Of a stretch of 64,000 nucleotides of DNA, positions 16,102 through 24,600 are shown piece by piece. The notes beneath the pieces were generated by a model, which saw only the letters and a program-made list of their open reading frames with translations, ran no database searches and had not been told where the DNA came from. Position 1 is the stretch's first letter. The number at the start of each line of letters is the position of its first letter. The DNA is from Mumia flava. GTDB taxonomy: Bacteria; Actinomycetota; Actinomycetes; Propionibacteriales; Nocardioidaceae. The position numbers and the translations under genes are program-made. The stretch spans positions 868,001 to 932,000 of the forward strand of contig NZ_PGEZ01000001.1 of the NCBI RefSeq assembly GCF_002797495.1. Direction: 5' to 3'.

Positions 16102-17329
16102 CGCGTCGGCGGGCGCGTACGAGGACGTGTGGCGACGCGAGCTGCCGCACGTCCTCGCCGCGCTCACCCGCCGGTACGGGCACTTCGACGACTGCGAGGA
16201 CGCGACGCAGCAAGCGCTGATGGCAGCGGCGGACCGGTGGCCGGCCGACGGGCTGCCGACCGACCCGCGCGGCTGGCTGCTCCGTGTGGCCTCGCGCCGC
16301 ATGATCGACCAGCAGCGGCAGGAGATGAGCCGCCGCGCCCGCGAGGAACGCGCCGCTCAGCTGGACGTCCGGCCGGACCCGGACCCCACGACCGGCGCCA
16401 CGACCGACGTCGACGACACGCTCGCGCTCATGATCCTCTGCTGTCACCCGAGCCTGACGCGGGCCTCGCAGGTGGCGCTCGCCCTGCGTGCCGTGGGCGG
16501 CCTGACGACCCGGCAGATCGCCGACGGGTTCGCGGTGCCGGAGGCGACGACGGCGCAGCGGATCAGCCGGGCGAAGGCGACGCTGACACGGGAGGGCGTA
16601 CGGTTCCGGCCGCCACCGGTCGCCGAGCTCCCGGGGCGCGTGCTCGCGGTCCGGCACGCCGTGTCGATGATGTTCACGCAGGGCCATCTGCGCACCGAGG
16701 GCGCCGACGCCACGGACAGCGCCCTGCGGGAGACCGCGATCGGCCTCGCCCGCACGCTCGTCACGGCTCTTCCCGGCGATCCCGACAACGCCGGGCTGCT
16801 CGCCCTGCTGCTGCTCACCGAGGCTCGGTCCGGTGCGCGCCTCGACGCAGCGGGCGACCTCGTCCCGCTCGAGGACCAGGACCGATCGGCATGGGACCGC
16901 GGCCTCGTCGCCGAAGGCGTCGCCCTGCTCGAGGACGCGCTCCCCCGCGGGTACGTGGGGCCGTTCCAGGTCCAGGCCGCGATCGCGGCCGTGCATGCCG
17001 AGGCGCCGTCGGCCGAGCAGACCGACTGGGAGCAGATCGTCGTCCTCTACCGGATGCTCGACGAGATCGCGCCCTCGGCCGCGGCGTCGATCGGGTTGGC
17101 CACCGCCACCGCCGAGGTCGACGGCCCGGCGGCCGGGCTCGCCGTCCTCGACGACGTCACCGACCCGCGCAACCACCGCGCGCACGCGGTCCGCGGCCAC
17201 CTCCTGCTCCGTCTCGGCGACCGCGACGGCGCGCTCGCGTCGTTCGAGGCCGCCGCACGGCTGACCCGGAGCATCCCCGAGCAGCGGTACCTGAACCGCT
17301 GCATCGCCGAGGTCGGGTCACCAGGCTGA
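16082..17329 (+). CDS. ECF42-group RNA polymerase sigma factor (DUF6596 C-terminal domain)
   Basis: 415-residue sigma factor. Sigma2 spans about residues 10-80 (RYGHFDDCEDATQQALMAA, GWLLRVASRRMIDQQR) and sigma4 about 115-170 (LTTRQIADGFAVPEATTAQR). A long C-terminal extension (residues ~175-415) with helical repeats ends in an Ala/Leu-rich tetratricopeptide-like part (HAVRGHLLLRLGDRDGALAS). No anti-sigma gene is adjacent, as is usual for ECF42, in which the extension is thought to control activity. GTG at 16082 lies inside the YciI gene, giving coupling. Its predicted own promoter is at 15623-15649. Confidence 0.9.
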   Translation: MTAPTGDASAGAYEDVWRRELPHVLAALTRRYGHFDDCEDATQQALMAAADRWPADGLPTDPRGWLLRVASRRMIDQQRQEMSRRAREERAAQLDVRPDPDPTTGATTDVDDTLALMILCCHPSLTRASQVALALRAVGGLTTRQIADGFAVPEATTAQRISRAKATLTREGVRFRPPPVAELPGRVLAVRHAVSMMFTQGHLRTEGADATDSALRETAIGLARTLVTALPGDPDNAGLLALLLLTEARSGARLDAAGDLVPLEDQDRSAWDRGLVAEGVALLEDALPRGYVGPFQVQAAIAAVHAEAPSAEQTDWEQIVVLYRMLDEIAPSAAASIGLATATAEVDGPAAGLAVLDDVTDPRNHRAHAVRGHLLLRLGDRDGALASFEAAARLTRSIPEQRYLNRCIAEVGSPG

Positions 17330-17342
17330 CACGCCGGACGTG

Positions 17343-17381
17343 CGAGTGCGGGCGCCCCGGGAGTCGGGGCGCCCGCACTCG
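17343..17381. terminator. bidirectional hairpin terminator between sigma gene and whiB7 unit
   Basis: Perfect 17-bp inverted repeat, arms 17343-17359 and 17365-17381, with a 5-nt loop. There is no T-tract on either side, so it may act as a bidirectional or Rho-assisted terminator or protect the 3' ends of the converging transcripts. Confidence 0.7.
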
Positions 17382-17400
17382 GGCTTGGCGGCCGGTCCGG

Positions 17401-17475
17401 TCACAGGATCCGGGCGATCCGGATCCGGGCACCGTACGCGGCCCGCTGTGCGCTGCGCGCGATGCGGCTCAGCAC
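17401..17475 (-). CDS. 24-residue cationic peptide ORF downstream of whiB7
   Basis: Starts GTG at 17475 and ends TGA at 17401-17403. A full AGGAG ribosome site (17483-17487) is exactly 7 nt before the start. The product is short, without acidic residues, with six Arg and an amphipathic pattern (RIARSAQRAAYGARIRIARI). It is 85 bp downstream of whiB7 on the same strand and is followed by the strong hairpin at 17343-17381, so it would be on the whiB7 transcript. I know no family for it. Chance cannot be excluded for 25 codons, but the ribosome site is among the best in the window. Confidence 0.5.
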   Translation of the reverse strand: MLSRIARSAQRAAYGARIRIARIL

Positions 17476-17560
17476 GGTCGTGCTCCTGTTCTGTTCTCGG
17501 TCGAGCGCACGCGCGGCCGGTCCGGCCGCACACGCGCGCTCGGGTCGTCGTGACGTCGCC

Positions 17561-17824
17561 TCAGGCGACGGCGTCCTTGCGCGGGCGTCCGCGGGGCCGC
17601 TTGCGCGGGATCACGGTGCCCTTGAGGAAGAGCTGTCCTCCCCACACCCCCCAGGGCTCGGCACGGTCGAGCGCGCCGGCCAGGCACTCGGCGCGGATCG
17701 GGCAGTCGAGGCAGAGAGCCTTGGCCGCTTCGACGTCGGCGGGCGACTCGGCGAACCAGAGCTCGGGGTCGTGGGCGTGACAGGGAATCGTGCGGAGCGA
17801 CGGCTGCTCGAGCACGGCGGTCAT
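17561..17824 (-). CDS. whiB7: WhiB7 transcriptional regulator
   Basis: 87-residue Fe-S transcription factor controlling intrinsic antibiotic resistance in actinobacteria. The four cluster cysteines are Cys15, Cys38, Cys41 and Cys47; GVWGG is at 59-63. The C-terminal AT-hook (PRGRPRK, residues ~77-83) distinguishes WhiB7 from other WhiB proteins; it binds AT-rich DNA just upstream of -35 boxes while the protein contacts the major sigma factor. ATG at 17824 follows AGGAGAACCACC. The gene sits behind a long leader with an upstream ORF and an intrinsic terminator, next to uvrD2 as in mycobacteria. Confidence 0.95.
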   Translation of the reverse strand: MTAVLEQPSLRTIPCHAHDPELWFAESPADVEAAKALCLDCPIRAECLAGALDRAEPWGVWGGQLFLKGTVIPRKRPRGRPRKDAVA

Positions 17825-17869
17825 GGTGGTTCTCCTGGTCTGAGAGAGGTGCGGTGTGTCGGCGGTGGT

Positions 17870-17910
17870 GACAACAGAAAAGCCGCGGATCCCGGTTCGG
17901 GTTCCGCGGC
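17870..17910 (-). terminator. leader attenuator of whiB7
   Basis: On the minus strand an 8-bp stem (GCCGCGGA with TCCGCGGC), one A/A mismatch, a 4-bp inner stem and a 3-nt loop (17882-17910) is followed at once by TTTTCTGTTGT. It is a classical intrinsic terminator, placed 24 nt after the stop of the upstream ORF and before the whiB7 ribosome site, so it must be read through for whiB7 to be made. Confidence 0.8.
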
Positions 17911-17933
17911 CTGTGAGGTCCTGTCTCATCGGG

Positions 17934-18098
17934 TCAAGGCGATGGGACAGAGCTCCGGGCAGCGGCCCCCGGGTCGAGGAAGGCGTGGACGTTCGTCCAA
18001 CCGAAAAACGGCTTGACGGCGCCCGTACGCGTGCGCGTCATGGCACACGTGCCTGCGGCGGCGACGAACGCGGCGGGCTTGGAACCATAGATCTCCAT
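17934..18098 (-). CDS. whiB7 leader ORF (uORF, 54 codons)
   Basis: 54-residue ORF starting ATG at 18098 with AGAGAGGAG 8 nt upstream. It begins MEIYGSKPAAFVAAAG and contains TRTRTGAVKPFFGW; I see no domain. It lies between the predicted whiB7 promoter (TSS near 18134) and the terminator at 17882-17910. whiB7 genes in mycobacteria and streptomycetes are preceded by a translated uORF that senses ribosome inhibition and controls termination; the layout here fits that role. Whether the product itself has a function is unknown. Confidence 0.7.
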   Translation of the reverse strand: MEIYGSKPAAFVAAAGTCAMTRTRTGAVKPFFGWTNVHAFLDPGAAARSSVPSP

Positions 18099-18140
18099 GA
18101 CGCACACTCCTCTCTCAGTCGTTGGGGCTGACGTTCCCTG

Positions 18141-18180
18141 ACAGTACGCCTGCCCTTCGACAGCGCGCAAACCAATTATC
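18141..18180 (-). promoter_or_regulatory. whiB7 promoter with AT-rich WhiB7-type element
   Basis: On the minus strand: -35 TTGCGC (18165-18170), 18-bp spacer, -10 TACTGT (18141-18146). Directly upstream of the -35 is the AT-rich GATAATTGGT (18171-18180), rare in this GC-rich sequence. WhiB7 targets carry an AT-rich patch just upstream of -35, so autoregulation is expected. Confidence 0.65.
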
Positions 18181-18211
18181 GGCCTTGTTGCGATCTTTTT
18201 CGGCCACCCCG

Positions 18212-20287
18212 TCAGGACGCCCCGTCGGCGACCAGGGCCAGCACCTCGTCGCCGTACTTCGCGAGCTTGCCGCGCCCGACTCCCGGGACCCGCAACAGCT
18301 CGTCCTCACCGCCCGGACGAGCCTCGGCGATCGCCGTGAGCGTCGCATCGGTGAACACGCAGTACGCCGGCACCCGCTGCTCGCTCGCCTGCTCGCTTCG
18401 CCACTGCCGCAGCGACTCGTACAGCGTCTCGTCGTAGGTCGACGGACAGTCGAGGCACCGACCGAGCTTGCGCTCCGCGCCGGTCGAGAGCACCGTGTCG
18501 CAGCTGCGGCACCGGGCGAGGGTGCGCTCGCGCCGCACGCGACGCTGACCCGGACCGCGCTCCTCGGCCGCATCGCGCGGACGCAGACCGTCGAGGAACC
18601 GGGTCGGACGCCGCGACGCCCGGCCACCGGGGTTGCGGGCCTGCGCCCAGGACACCTCGAGCCGGTCACGCGCGCGCGTCACCCCGACGTAGAACAGCCG
18701 GCGCTCCTCCTCGATCGCCGCGTCCCCGTGGGCGTAGGTGATCGGGATCGTGCCTTCCTGCGCGCCGACCAGGAAGACCACCGACCACTCCAGACCCTTC
18801 GCGGAGTGCAGGGTCGCCAAGGTGACGCCGTCGGCCAGCGGGGCGTGGGCGTGCTGCGCTCGGCGCTCGAGGTCCTCGACCAGCTCGGCGAGTCCTGCGT
18901 CCGGACGCTCCGAGGCCAGGTCGGTCGCCATCGACACCAAGGCGTGCAGCGACTCCCAACGGTCGCGCTGTGCTCCGCCGCTGCTCGGAGCGCGCTCGGT
19001 GTAGCCGGCCGAGCCGAGCACCGCCCGAACCTCGGCGACCAGCCCGTCCTCGGCCGGAACGCCACCGCGCGCCTGCCCACGCAGCAGCGTGACGGCCTGC
19101 CTGACCTCCGGACGGTCGAAGAACCGCTCCACGCCCCGCACGACGTACGCGAGGTTGCGGGCGGCCAGCGCCTCCTCGTACGCCTCCGACTGGGCGTTGG
19201 TCCGGAACAGGATCGCGACGTCGCGCAGGGCCGTCCCGCGCTCACGGAGCGCCAGGATGCTGGCGGCGACCTGCTCGGCCTCCGCGACCTCGTCGGCGAA
19301 CTGCGTGTAGGACACCTCCGCGCCCGCGTCGCGCTGCGCCCGCAGGACCACACCGTCGCGGCGCGAGCGGGTGAACACGGCGTTGGCCGCCGCGACCACC
19401 TGCGGCGTCGAACGGTAGTTGCGGACGAGCTCGATCCGCTTCGCCCCCGGGTGGCGGCGGGGGAAGTCGGTCAGGTGGCTCGGCGACGCGCCCGCGAACG
19501 AGTAGATGGTCTGCTGCGGGTCGCCCACGACGCAGACGTCGTCGCGCCCGCCGAGCCACTGGTCGAGCAGCGTGGCCTGGAGCGGGTTGACGTCCTGGTA
19601 CTCGTCCACGACGAGCCAGCGATACTGGCGGCGAACCTGCGCCGCGACGTCCTGGTGGTCGGCCAGCATGGACGCGGTGCACAGCAGGATGTCCTCCATG
19701 TCCATCCGCTCGCGATCGCGCTTGACCTCCTCGTACGCCGCCATCACGTGCGCGATCGTCGCCGGATCGACGGCGTCGAGCCCACGCCCGGCCGACCCTG
19801 CACGCCGCGGGTAGTCGTCGGGGAGGACGTTCGACACCTTGGCCCACTCGATCTCACCCGCGAGGTCACGCAGCAGCGCAGAGTCCGGCTGCACCCGGCA
19901 CCGCCGCGCCGCCTCGGCGACCAGCGGGAGCTTCGACGCGATCAGCTCGGGCAGCGCGTGGCCGTACAACCGGGGCCAGAAGTAGCCGAGCTGACGCAGC
20001 GCGGCGGCGTGGAACGTCCGGGCCTGCACACCGTCGGCACCCAGGGCGCGCAGCCGGCCGCGCATCTCGCCGGCCGCGCGGCTCGTGAACGTGACCGCCA
20101 GCACCTCGGTCGGCTTGTAGACCCCCGAGGCCACGCCGTACGCGATCCGGTGGGTGATCGCCCGCGTCTTGCCCGTGCCCGCGCCGGCGAGCACGTAGAC
20201 GGGACCCCGCAGGGCCAGGGCGACCTCGCGCTGCTCCGGGTCCAGCGCCTCCAGCAGGGAGTCGGCTGATCGGTCGTCGGCGGGCAC
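18212..20287 (-). CDS. uvrD2: ATP-dependent DNA helicase UvrD2
   Basis: 691-residue SF1A 3'-5' helicase. Motif I AGAGTGKT is near residue 34, motif II DEYQD follows and QTIYSFAGA is motif III. The mycobacterial UvrD2 signature is complete: a tetracysteine zinc-like motif (two CxxC pairs, CRSCD and CLDCP) near residues 585-605, and a C-terminal HRDC domain (RPGGEDELLRVPGVGRGKLAKYG). In mycobacteria UvrD2 is essential for its ATPase/translocase activity. The start is GTG at 20287 behind GAGGAGGACC. It is upstream of the whiB7 unit, same strand, and divergent from mrx1. Confidence 0.93.
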   Translation of the reverse strand: MPADDRSADSLLEALDPEQREVALALRGPVYVLAGAGTGKTRAITHRIAYGVASGVYKPTEVLAVTFTSRAAGEMRGRLRALGADGVQARTFHAAALRQLGYFWPRLYGHALPELIASKLPLVAEAARRCRVQPDSALLRDLAGEIEWAKVSNVLPDDYPRRAGSAGRGLDAVDPATIAHVMAAYEEVKRDRERMDMEDILLCTASMLADHQDVAAQVRRQYRWLVVDEYQDVNPLQATLLDQWLGGRDDVCVVGDPQQTIYSFAGASPSHLTDFPRRHPGAKRIELVRNYRSTPQVVAAANAVFTRSRRDGVVLRAQRDAGAEVSYTQFADEVAEAEQVAASILALRERGTALRDVAILFRTNAQSEAYEEALAARNLAYVVRGVERFFDRPEVRQAVTLLRGQARGGVPAEDGLVAEVRAVLGSAGYTERAPSSGGAQRDRWESLHALVSMATDLASERPDAGLAELVEDLERRAQHAHAPLADGVTLATLHSAKGLEWSVVFLVGAQEGTIPITYAHGDAAIEEERRLFYVGVTRARDRLEVSWAQARNPGGRASRRPTRFLDGLRPRDAAEERGPGQRRVRRERTLARCRSCDTVLSTGAERKLGRCLDCPSTYDETLYESLRQWRSEQASEQRVPAYCVFTDATLTAIAEARPGGEDELLRVPGVGRGKLAKYGDEVLALVADGAS

Positions 20288-20369
20288 GGTCCTCCTCGTA
20301 CGCGGAATAAGCTCGGCAGGCGGCGACGTTGTGCGTCGACGACCACCCTAGTTGGAGAGAAGGACAGGA

Positions 20370-20621
20370 ATGTCGGCCACGTTCACGATGTACTCGACCC
20401 CCTGGTGCGGCTACTGCCACCGGCTGAAGCGCCAGCTGAACCAGGAGGGCATCACCTTCGCCGAGGTCGACATCGAGCAGGACCCCGACTCGGCGTTCAT
20501 CGTGGAGCAGGCCAACGGGGGCAACCAGACCGTCCCGACCCTCGTCTTCTCCGACGGCTCGGCGCTGACGAATCCGTCGCTCGCGCAGGTCAAGGACCAG
20601 CTCGCCCTGATCTCGGGCTGA
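20370..20621 (+). CDS. mrx1: mycoredoxin
   Basis: 83-residue glutaredoxin-fold protein with active site WCGYC (Cys13, Cys16) and cis-proline TVPTLVF, the CGYC type that defines mycoredoxin-1. It reduces mycothiol mixed disulfides using mycothiol/mycothione reductase in the cytoplasm. ATG at 20370 follows AAGGACAGGA. The uvrD2-mrx1-nudC arrangement is the same as in mycobacteria. Confidence 0.92.
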   Translation: MSATFTMYSTPWCGYCHRLKRQLNQEGITFAEVDIEQDPDSAFIVEQANGGNQTVPTLVFSDGSALTNPSLAQVKDQLALISG

Positions 20622-20647
20622 CACCCGAGCCCGGCGTCGAGCAGCCG

Positions 20648-20681
20648 CCACGGGCGTCGATGCATCCGAACCCGCCCGTGG
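20648..20681. terminator. candidate terminator between mrx1 and nudC (convergent)
   Basis: 9-bp inverted repeat CCACGGGCG / CGCCCGTGG separated by 16 nt. An alternative 7-bp stem CATCCGA / TCGGATG overlaps it. No T-tract. Confidence 0.4.
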
Positions 20682-20732
20682 TCGGATGTCATCGTCGTTC
20701 GTCGACGGCCGGCGGGGATGGACGGCGCCGGG

Positions 20733-21614
20733 TCAGCGCCAGGCGCCCTCGACGTGGCCGCCGTGCCAGCCCTCGATCAGCCAGCGTGAGATCGAGACGA
20801 TGCCCGGGAGCGACAGCGCACCTGCGGCGGTCATCTCGGTGACCTCGTCGCGGGTGAACCACCGGGCATCAGCGGTCTCGGTGCCGTCCACGGTGATGTC
20901 GGTGCTCAGCGCCCGGCCGTAGAACCCGAGCATCAGGCTCGAAGGGAACGGCCACGGCTGGCTGCTGGCGTACCAGACGTCGCCGACCGTGACCGCGGTC
21001 TCCTCGTGGGTCTCACGACGGACGGCGTCCTCCAGCGTCTCGCCCGGCTCGACGAAGCCCGCGAGCGTGGAGAACCGGCCGTCCGGCCAGGTCGGACGGC
21101 GACCCAGCAGCGCACGGTCGTCCTCGTCGGTGATGAGCATGATGACGGCCGGGTCGCTGCGTGGGAAGTGATCGGCCCCGCAGACGGGGCAGTGCCGGAC
21201 GTGTCCTCCCTGCGCGGCATCCGTCGGCTCCCCGCACCGCGCGCACCGCGGGTGGGTGCGGTGCCACTGGGCGATCCCGACGGCGTGGACGGCCATCCGC
21301 GCCTGCGCCGGATCGAGGTCGGCCGCGATCAGGCGCAGCGCCGTCGCAGGCGACGCGACCCGATCGACCATCACCGCGACGTGCTCGAGCCCGTCGAGCG
21401 TGCCGAGGTAGATCACCTCTCCACGGGGCGACTCCGCGGGCGAGCGCCATCGCAGCGTCGGGTCCTCGGTCCCGACCACCCCGACGTGCTCGCCACCGAC
21501 CTCCAGGACGCGGGTCGTCGGGTCGGCGAGCAGCGTAGGGATCAGGGACTCGAGGTCACGCCGCTCGGAGTGCCGGTCGTGCTCGCCGCCGGCGAACGTG
21601 AAGCCAGATGTCAC
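20733..21614 (-). CDS. nudC: NAD+ diphosphatase / NAD-decapping Nudix hydrolase NudC
   Basis: 293-residue NADH pyrophosphatase. The zinc ribbon is CARC...CPVC near residues 125-150. The Nudix box is GFVEPGETLEDAVRRETHEE, and the NudC-specific SQPWPFPSSLM follows about 20 residues later. It cleaves NAD(H) to NMN(H) and AMP and may remove NAD caps from RNA. GTG at 21614 overlaps the adnB stop (GTGA), so it is the last gene of the adnA-adnB-nudC run. TAGGGT 7 nt upstream might also give an internal leaderless start. Confidence 0.93.
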   Translation of the reverse strand: MTSGFTFAGGEHDRHSERRDLESLIPTLLADPTTRVLEVGGEHVGVVGTEDPTLRWRSPAESPRGEVIYLGTLDGLEHVAVMVDRVASPATALRLIAADLDPAQARMAVHAVGIAQWHRTHPRCARCGEPTDAAQGGHVRHCPVCGADHFPRSDPAVIMLITDEDDRALLGRRPTWPDGRFSTLAGFVEPGETLEDAVRRETHEETAVTVGDVWYASSQPWPFPSSLMLGFYGRALSTDITVDGTETADARWFTRDEVTEMTAAGALSLPGIVSISRWLIEGWHGGHVEGAWR

Positions 21615-24600
21615 GACGCCGACCCTACGCCCGCGCCTGACGCGATCCTCTCCAGGTCCCCGCGACCCGGGAGGTCGTGGTGGTAGACGAGCTCGCCGAG
21701 CCGGACGAAGCAGAACGCAGCTCGAACCTGCTCGAGCGGGACGCCGTGCATCTCTGCCCAGGCGAGGCGGTAGACGGCGAGCTGGAGCGGGTCGGCCTGC
21801 GCGGAGCGGCTCGTCTTCCAGTCGACGACCTCCCATCCGTCGTCGGTGCGGTAGACGGCGTCGATGCGACCGCTGATCGTCTGACCGGCGAGCCGGATCG
21901 TGAACGCGGCCTCGACGACGTGCGGGACGCGGTCGGCCAGCGGCCCGCTCTCGAACGCACGCACGACCTCGGCGAGCTCCACGTCGTCGGCGATGTCGAG
22001 ATCGTCGCGGCCGGGGAGGTCGTCGTCGGCGAGCAGCACCTGCTGACCGAACCGCGCCTCGACCCACGCATGGAACCGCGTGCCGAACCGGGCCGCCGGC
22101 GCGGGCGGCCGGGGAAGCGGGCGCGCGAGCGTCCGGGCGTACCCGTCCGGGTCGGCGTTCATCGCCATCAGCGCCGTCGTCGACAGGCGCGCAGGAACCG
22201 GGACCTCCTGGAACTCCGAGGTCCCCGCCCTCGCCTCGGCGAGCAGGTGAGCGATCTCGACATCGAGCTCGGACAGACGACGCAGCTCGCGTTGCTCGGC
22301 GTCGTCGGCTGCATGGGAGGGCTCGACGTCGGCGTCGGTCGGGGGTGTCACCGAGGCGGGCACGAGGTCGGGCTCCTTCGAGTCGGCGTCGGTGTCCCCC
22401 GGCGCCCGCGCAGACATCCAGGCACGCACGCGCCGCGCAGCCTCCCGACGCGATCCGACGGCCTCGGCGTCGAGGGGCGCCGGCCACGCGAACGCCGCCC
22501 GTGCTGCGCGCAGGGGATTGTCTTCGCCGTCCTCGGGAGCCGGCACCCAGAGCTCGGGCTCGCCCGCCTGCTCACGCAGCCAGTCCGTGATCGTCTGCAG
22601 GAACGGCGAAGGCCCGTGGACCGTCCGGCGGCGACCCCAGTGGTGGCCGCTCGTGACGAGCAGGTGCCGCGCGCGGGTGAGCGCGACGTAGCCGAGCCGG
22701 ATCTCCTCGAGCAGCGCGTCCTCTCGCATCGCGGTGGCGAACGCAGCGTGACCGGCACGGTCGAGGCTCTCCAGTGCGGGCAGGTCGTGGGAGTCGCCGC
22801 GCAGGTCGTGAGGAAGCGTCCTCGCGCTGCGCGGCCATGCCGAGCGTGCTCGGTCGCTGGGGAAGACGCCCTCGCTCAGGAAGGGCACGAACACGACGTC
22901 CCACTCCAGTCCCTTCGCCGTGTGGACGGTGAGGATCTTGACGGCGTCGGCCTCGGACGGCGCCGCGACCTCCATGCCGCCGTTGTAGCGCTCCTCGGCG
23001 TCCAGGTAGGCCAGGACGGCGGTCAGGCTCGCCGCGGGCTCGGCCGCGACGAAGTCGGCGACCGCGTCGATCAGCGCGGCGAGGTTGTCACGGGCAACCT
23101 GAGCCGCAGCGCCGCCCGTCGCGATCAGCTCGAGGTCGACACCGAGCGCCGAGATCGTGTGCCGGACCAGCTCCACCGGGGAACCACCCGCGCGTCGCCG
23201 CAGACCACGCAGCGTGGTCGAGACCTCGGCGAACCGGCGCCGTGCCTCCTCGGAGTAGCCGAGCCGGTCGTGCGGGTCGTCGGGACTGTCGACGGCGTCG
23301 GCGAGCGACACGATCTCGGTCGGGTCGATGCCGGCCACCGAGCGTTCGAGCTCCTCGACGAGCGTCGTCGTGCGTTCGACGTCGAGGCGCCCGGCGAGGC
23401 GGCGCGCCCGGGTGCCGAGCAGGGCGAGGTCGCGCGGCCCGATCCGCCAGCGCGGGCCGGTGAGCAGCCGCAGGAGGTCGGCGTTGGCGGTCTGGTCCGC
23501 GACGACGCGCATCGCCGCCAGCACGTCACCGACCTCCGGCTGGGACAGCAGCCCAGACAGCCCGACGACCTCGACCGGGACCGCACGCTCGCGGAGCGCC
23601 GCGACCAGGGCCGGAATCTCGGTGCGCGTCCGGACGAGGATCGCGATCTCCGACCAGCCGGCACCCTGCCGTCGCACCTCCGACCGCGCGGCCACCACCT
23701 CGTCGGCCACCCAGCCGACCTCGTCCTCCACCGTCCGGTGCAGCGCGGCGCGGACGACCCCGCCGTCGCTGTCGGGCGCAGCGGCCAACGGGCGGACGTC
23801 GGTGTTCGCTGCGTAGAACGGGCGGGCGAGGCGGTTGGCGACGTCGAGGATCTCCGCGCGGCTGCGGCGGTTGACCTGGAGGTGCAGCGGGTGGGCGAGG
23901 GACTCGCGGCAGGCAGGAGCGGCTGACGCCTGCTCGGTCGAGGCCGTGGCGGCCGGGAAGTCGCCGAGGAAGGACTGGAGGTTGCTCGCCGCCGCGCCGC
24001 GCCAGCCGTAGATCCCCTGGCAGGGGTCGCCGACCGCGGTCACCGGGTGACCACGACCGTCCGCGACGGTGGATCCGGAGAACAGCGCTTGGAGAAGATC
24101 GCGCTGGGCCACCGACGTGTCCTGGTACTCGTCCAGCAGCACGACCGCGAACCGGTCGCGCTGGCTCTGCGACACCTCGGGGCAGCCGAGCGCCAGCCGC
24201 GCGGCCCGCTCCATCTGGTCGGAGAAGTCGACGACACCGGCGTCGTTCTTGGCGGCGCGGTAGCGCTCGACCAGCGCGACCAGCTCGTCGCGTCGGTGGG
24301 CGGCCGCGACGATCTCGTCGTGCAGCCTGACCCGTCGGATCTCGGCGGTCGTCCGCTCGACGTCGTCGCGGAGCTGCCGGTCGAAGGACCGCACGTCCGC
24401 CGCCGTCACGAGGTGCTCGGCCATCTGCCCGTCCAGCGCGAGAACGTCCGCCACGAGGTCGGGCAGCGACGTCGATGCGTACGCGAGCGGGCCCGGGTAG
24501 CTCGCGATCGCGCGGTAGGCGCGCTGGAACCGGGATGCGTCGGTGCTGATCCGGACGTCCGGCTCGTGTCCGTGCAGGAGGCCGTACTCGGAGATCAGGT

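Noticed and set aside
18122-20269. 715-codon plus-strand open frame opposite uvrD2
   Set aside because: Antisense to a fully supported helicase with all motifs; composition is that of a third-position-GC shadow.
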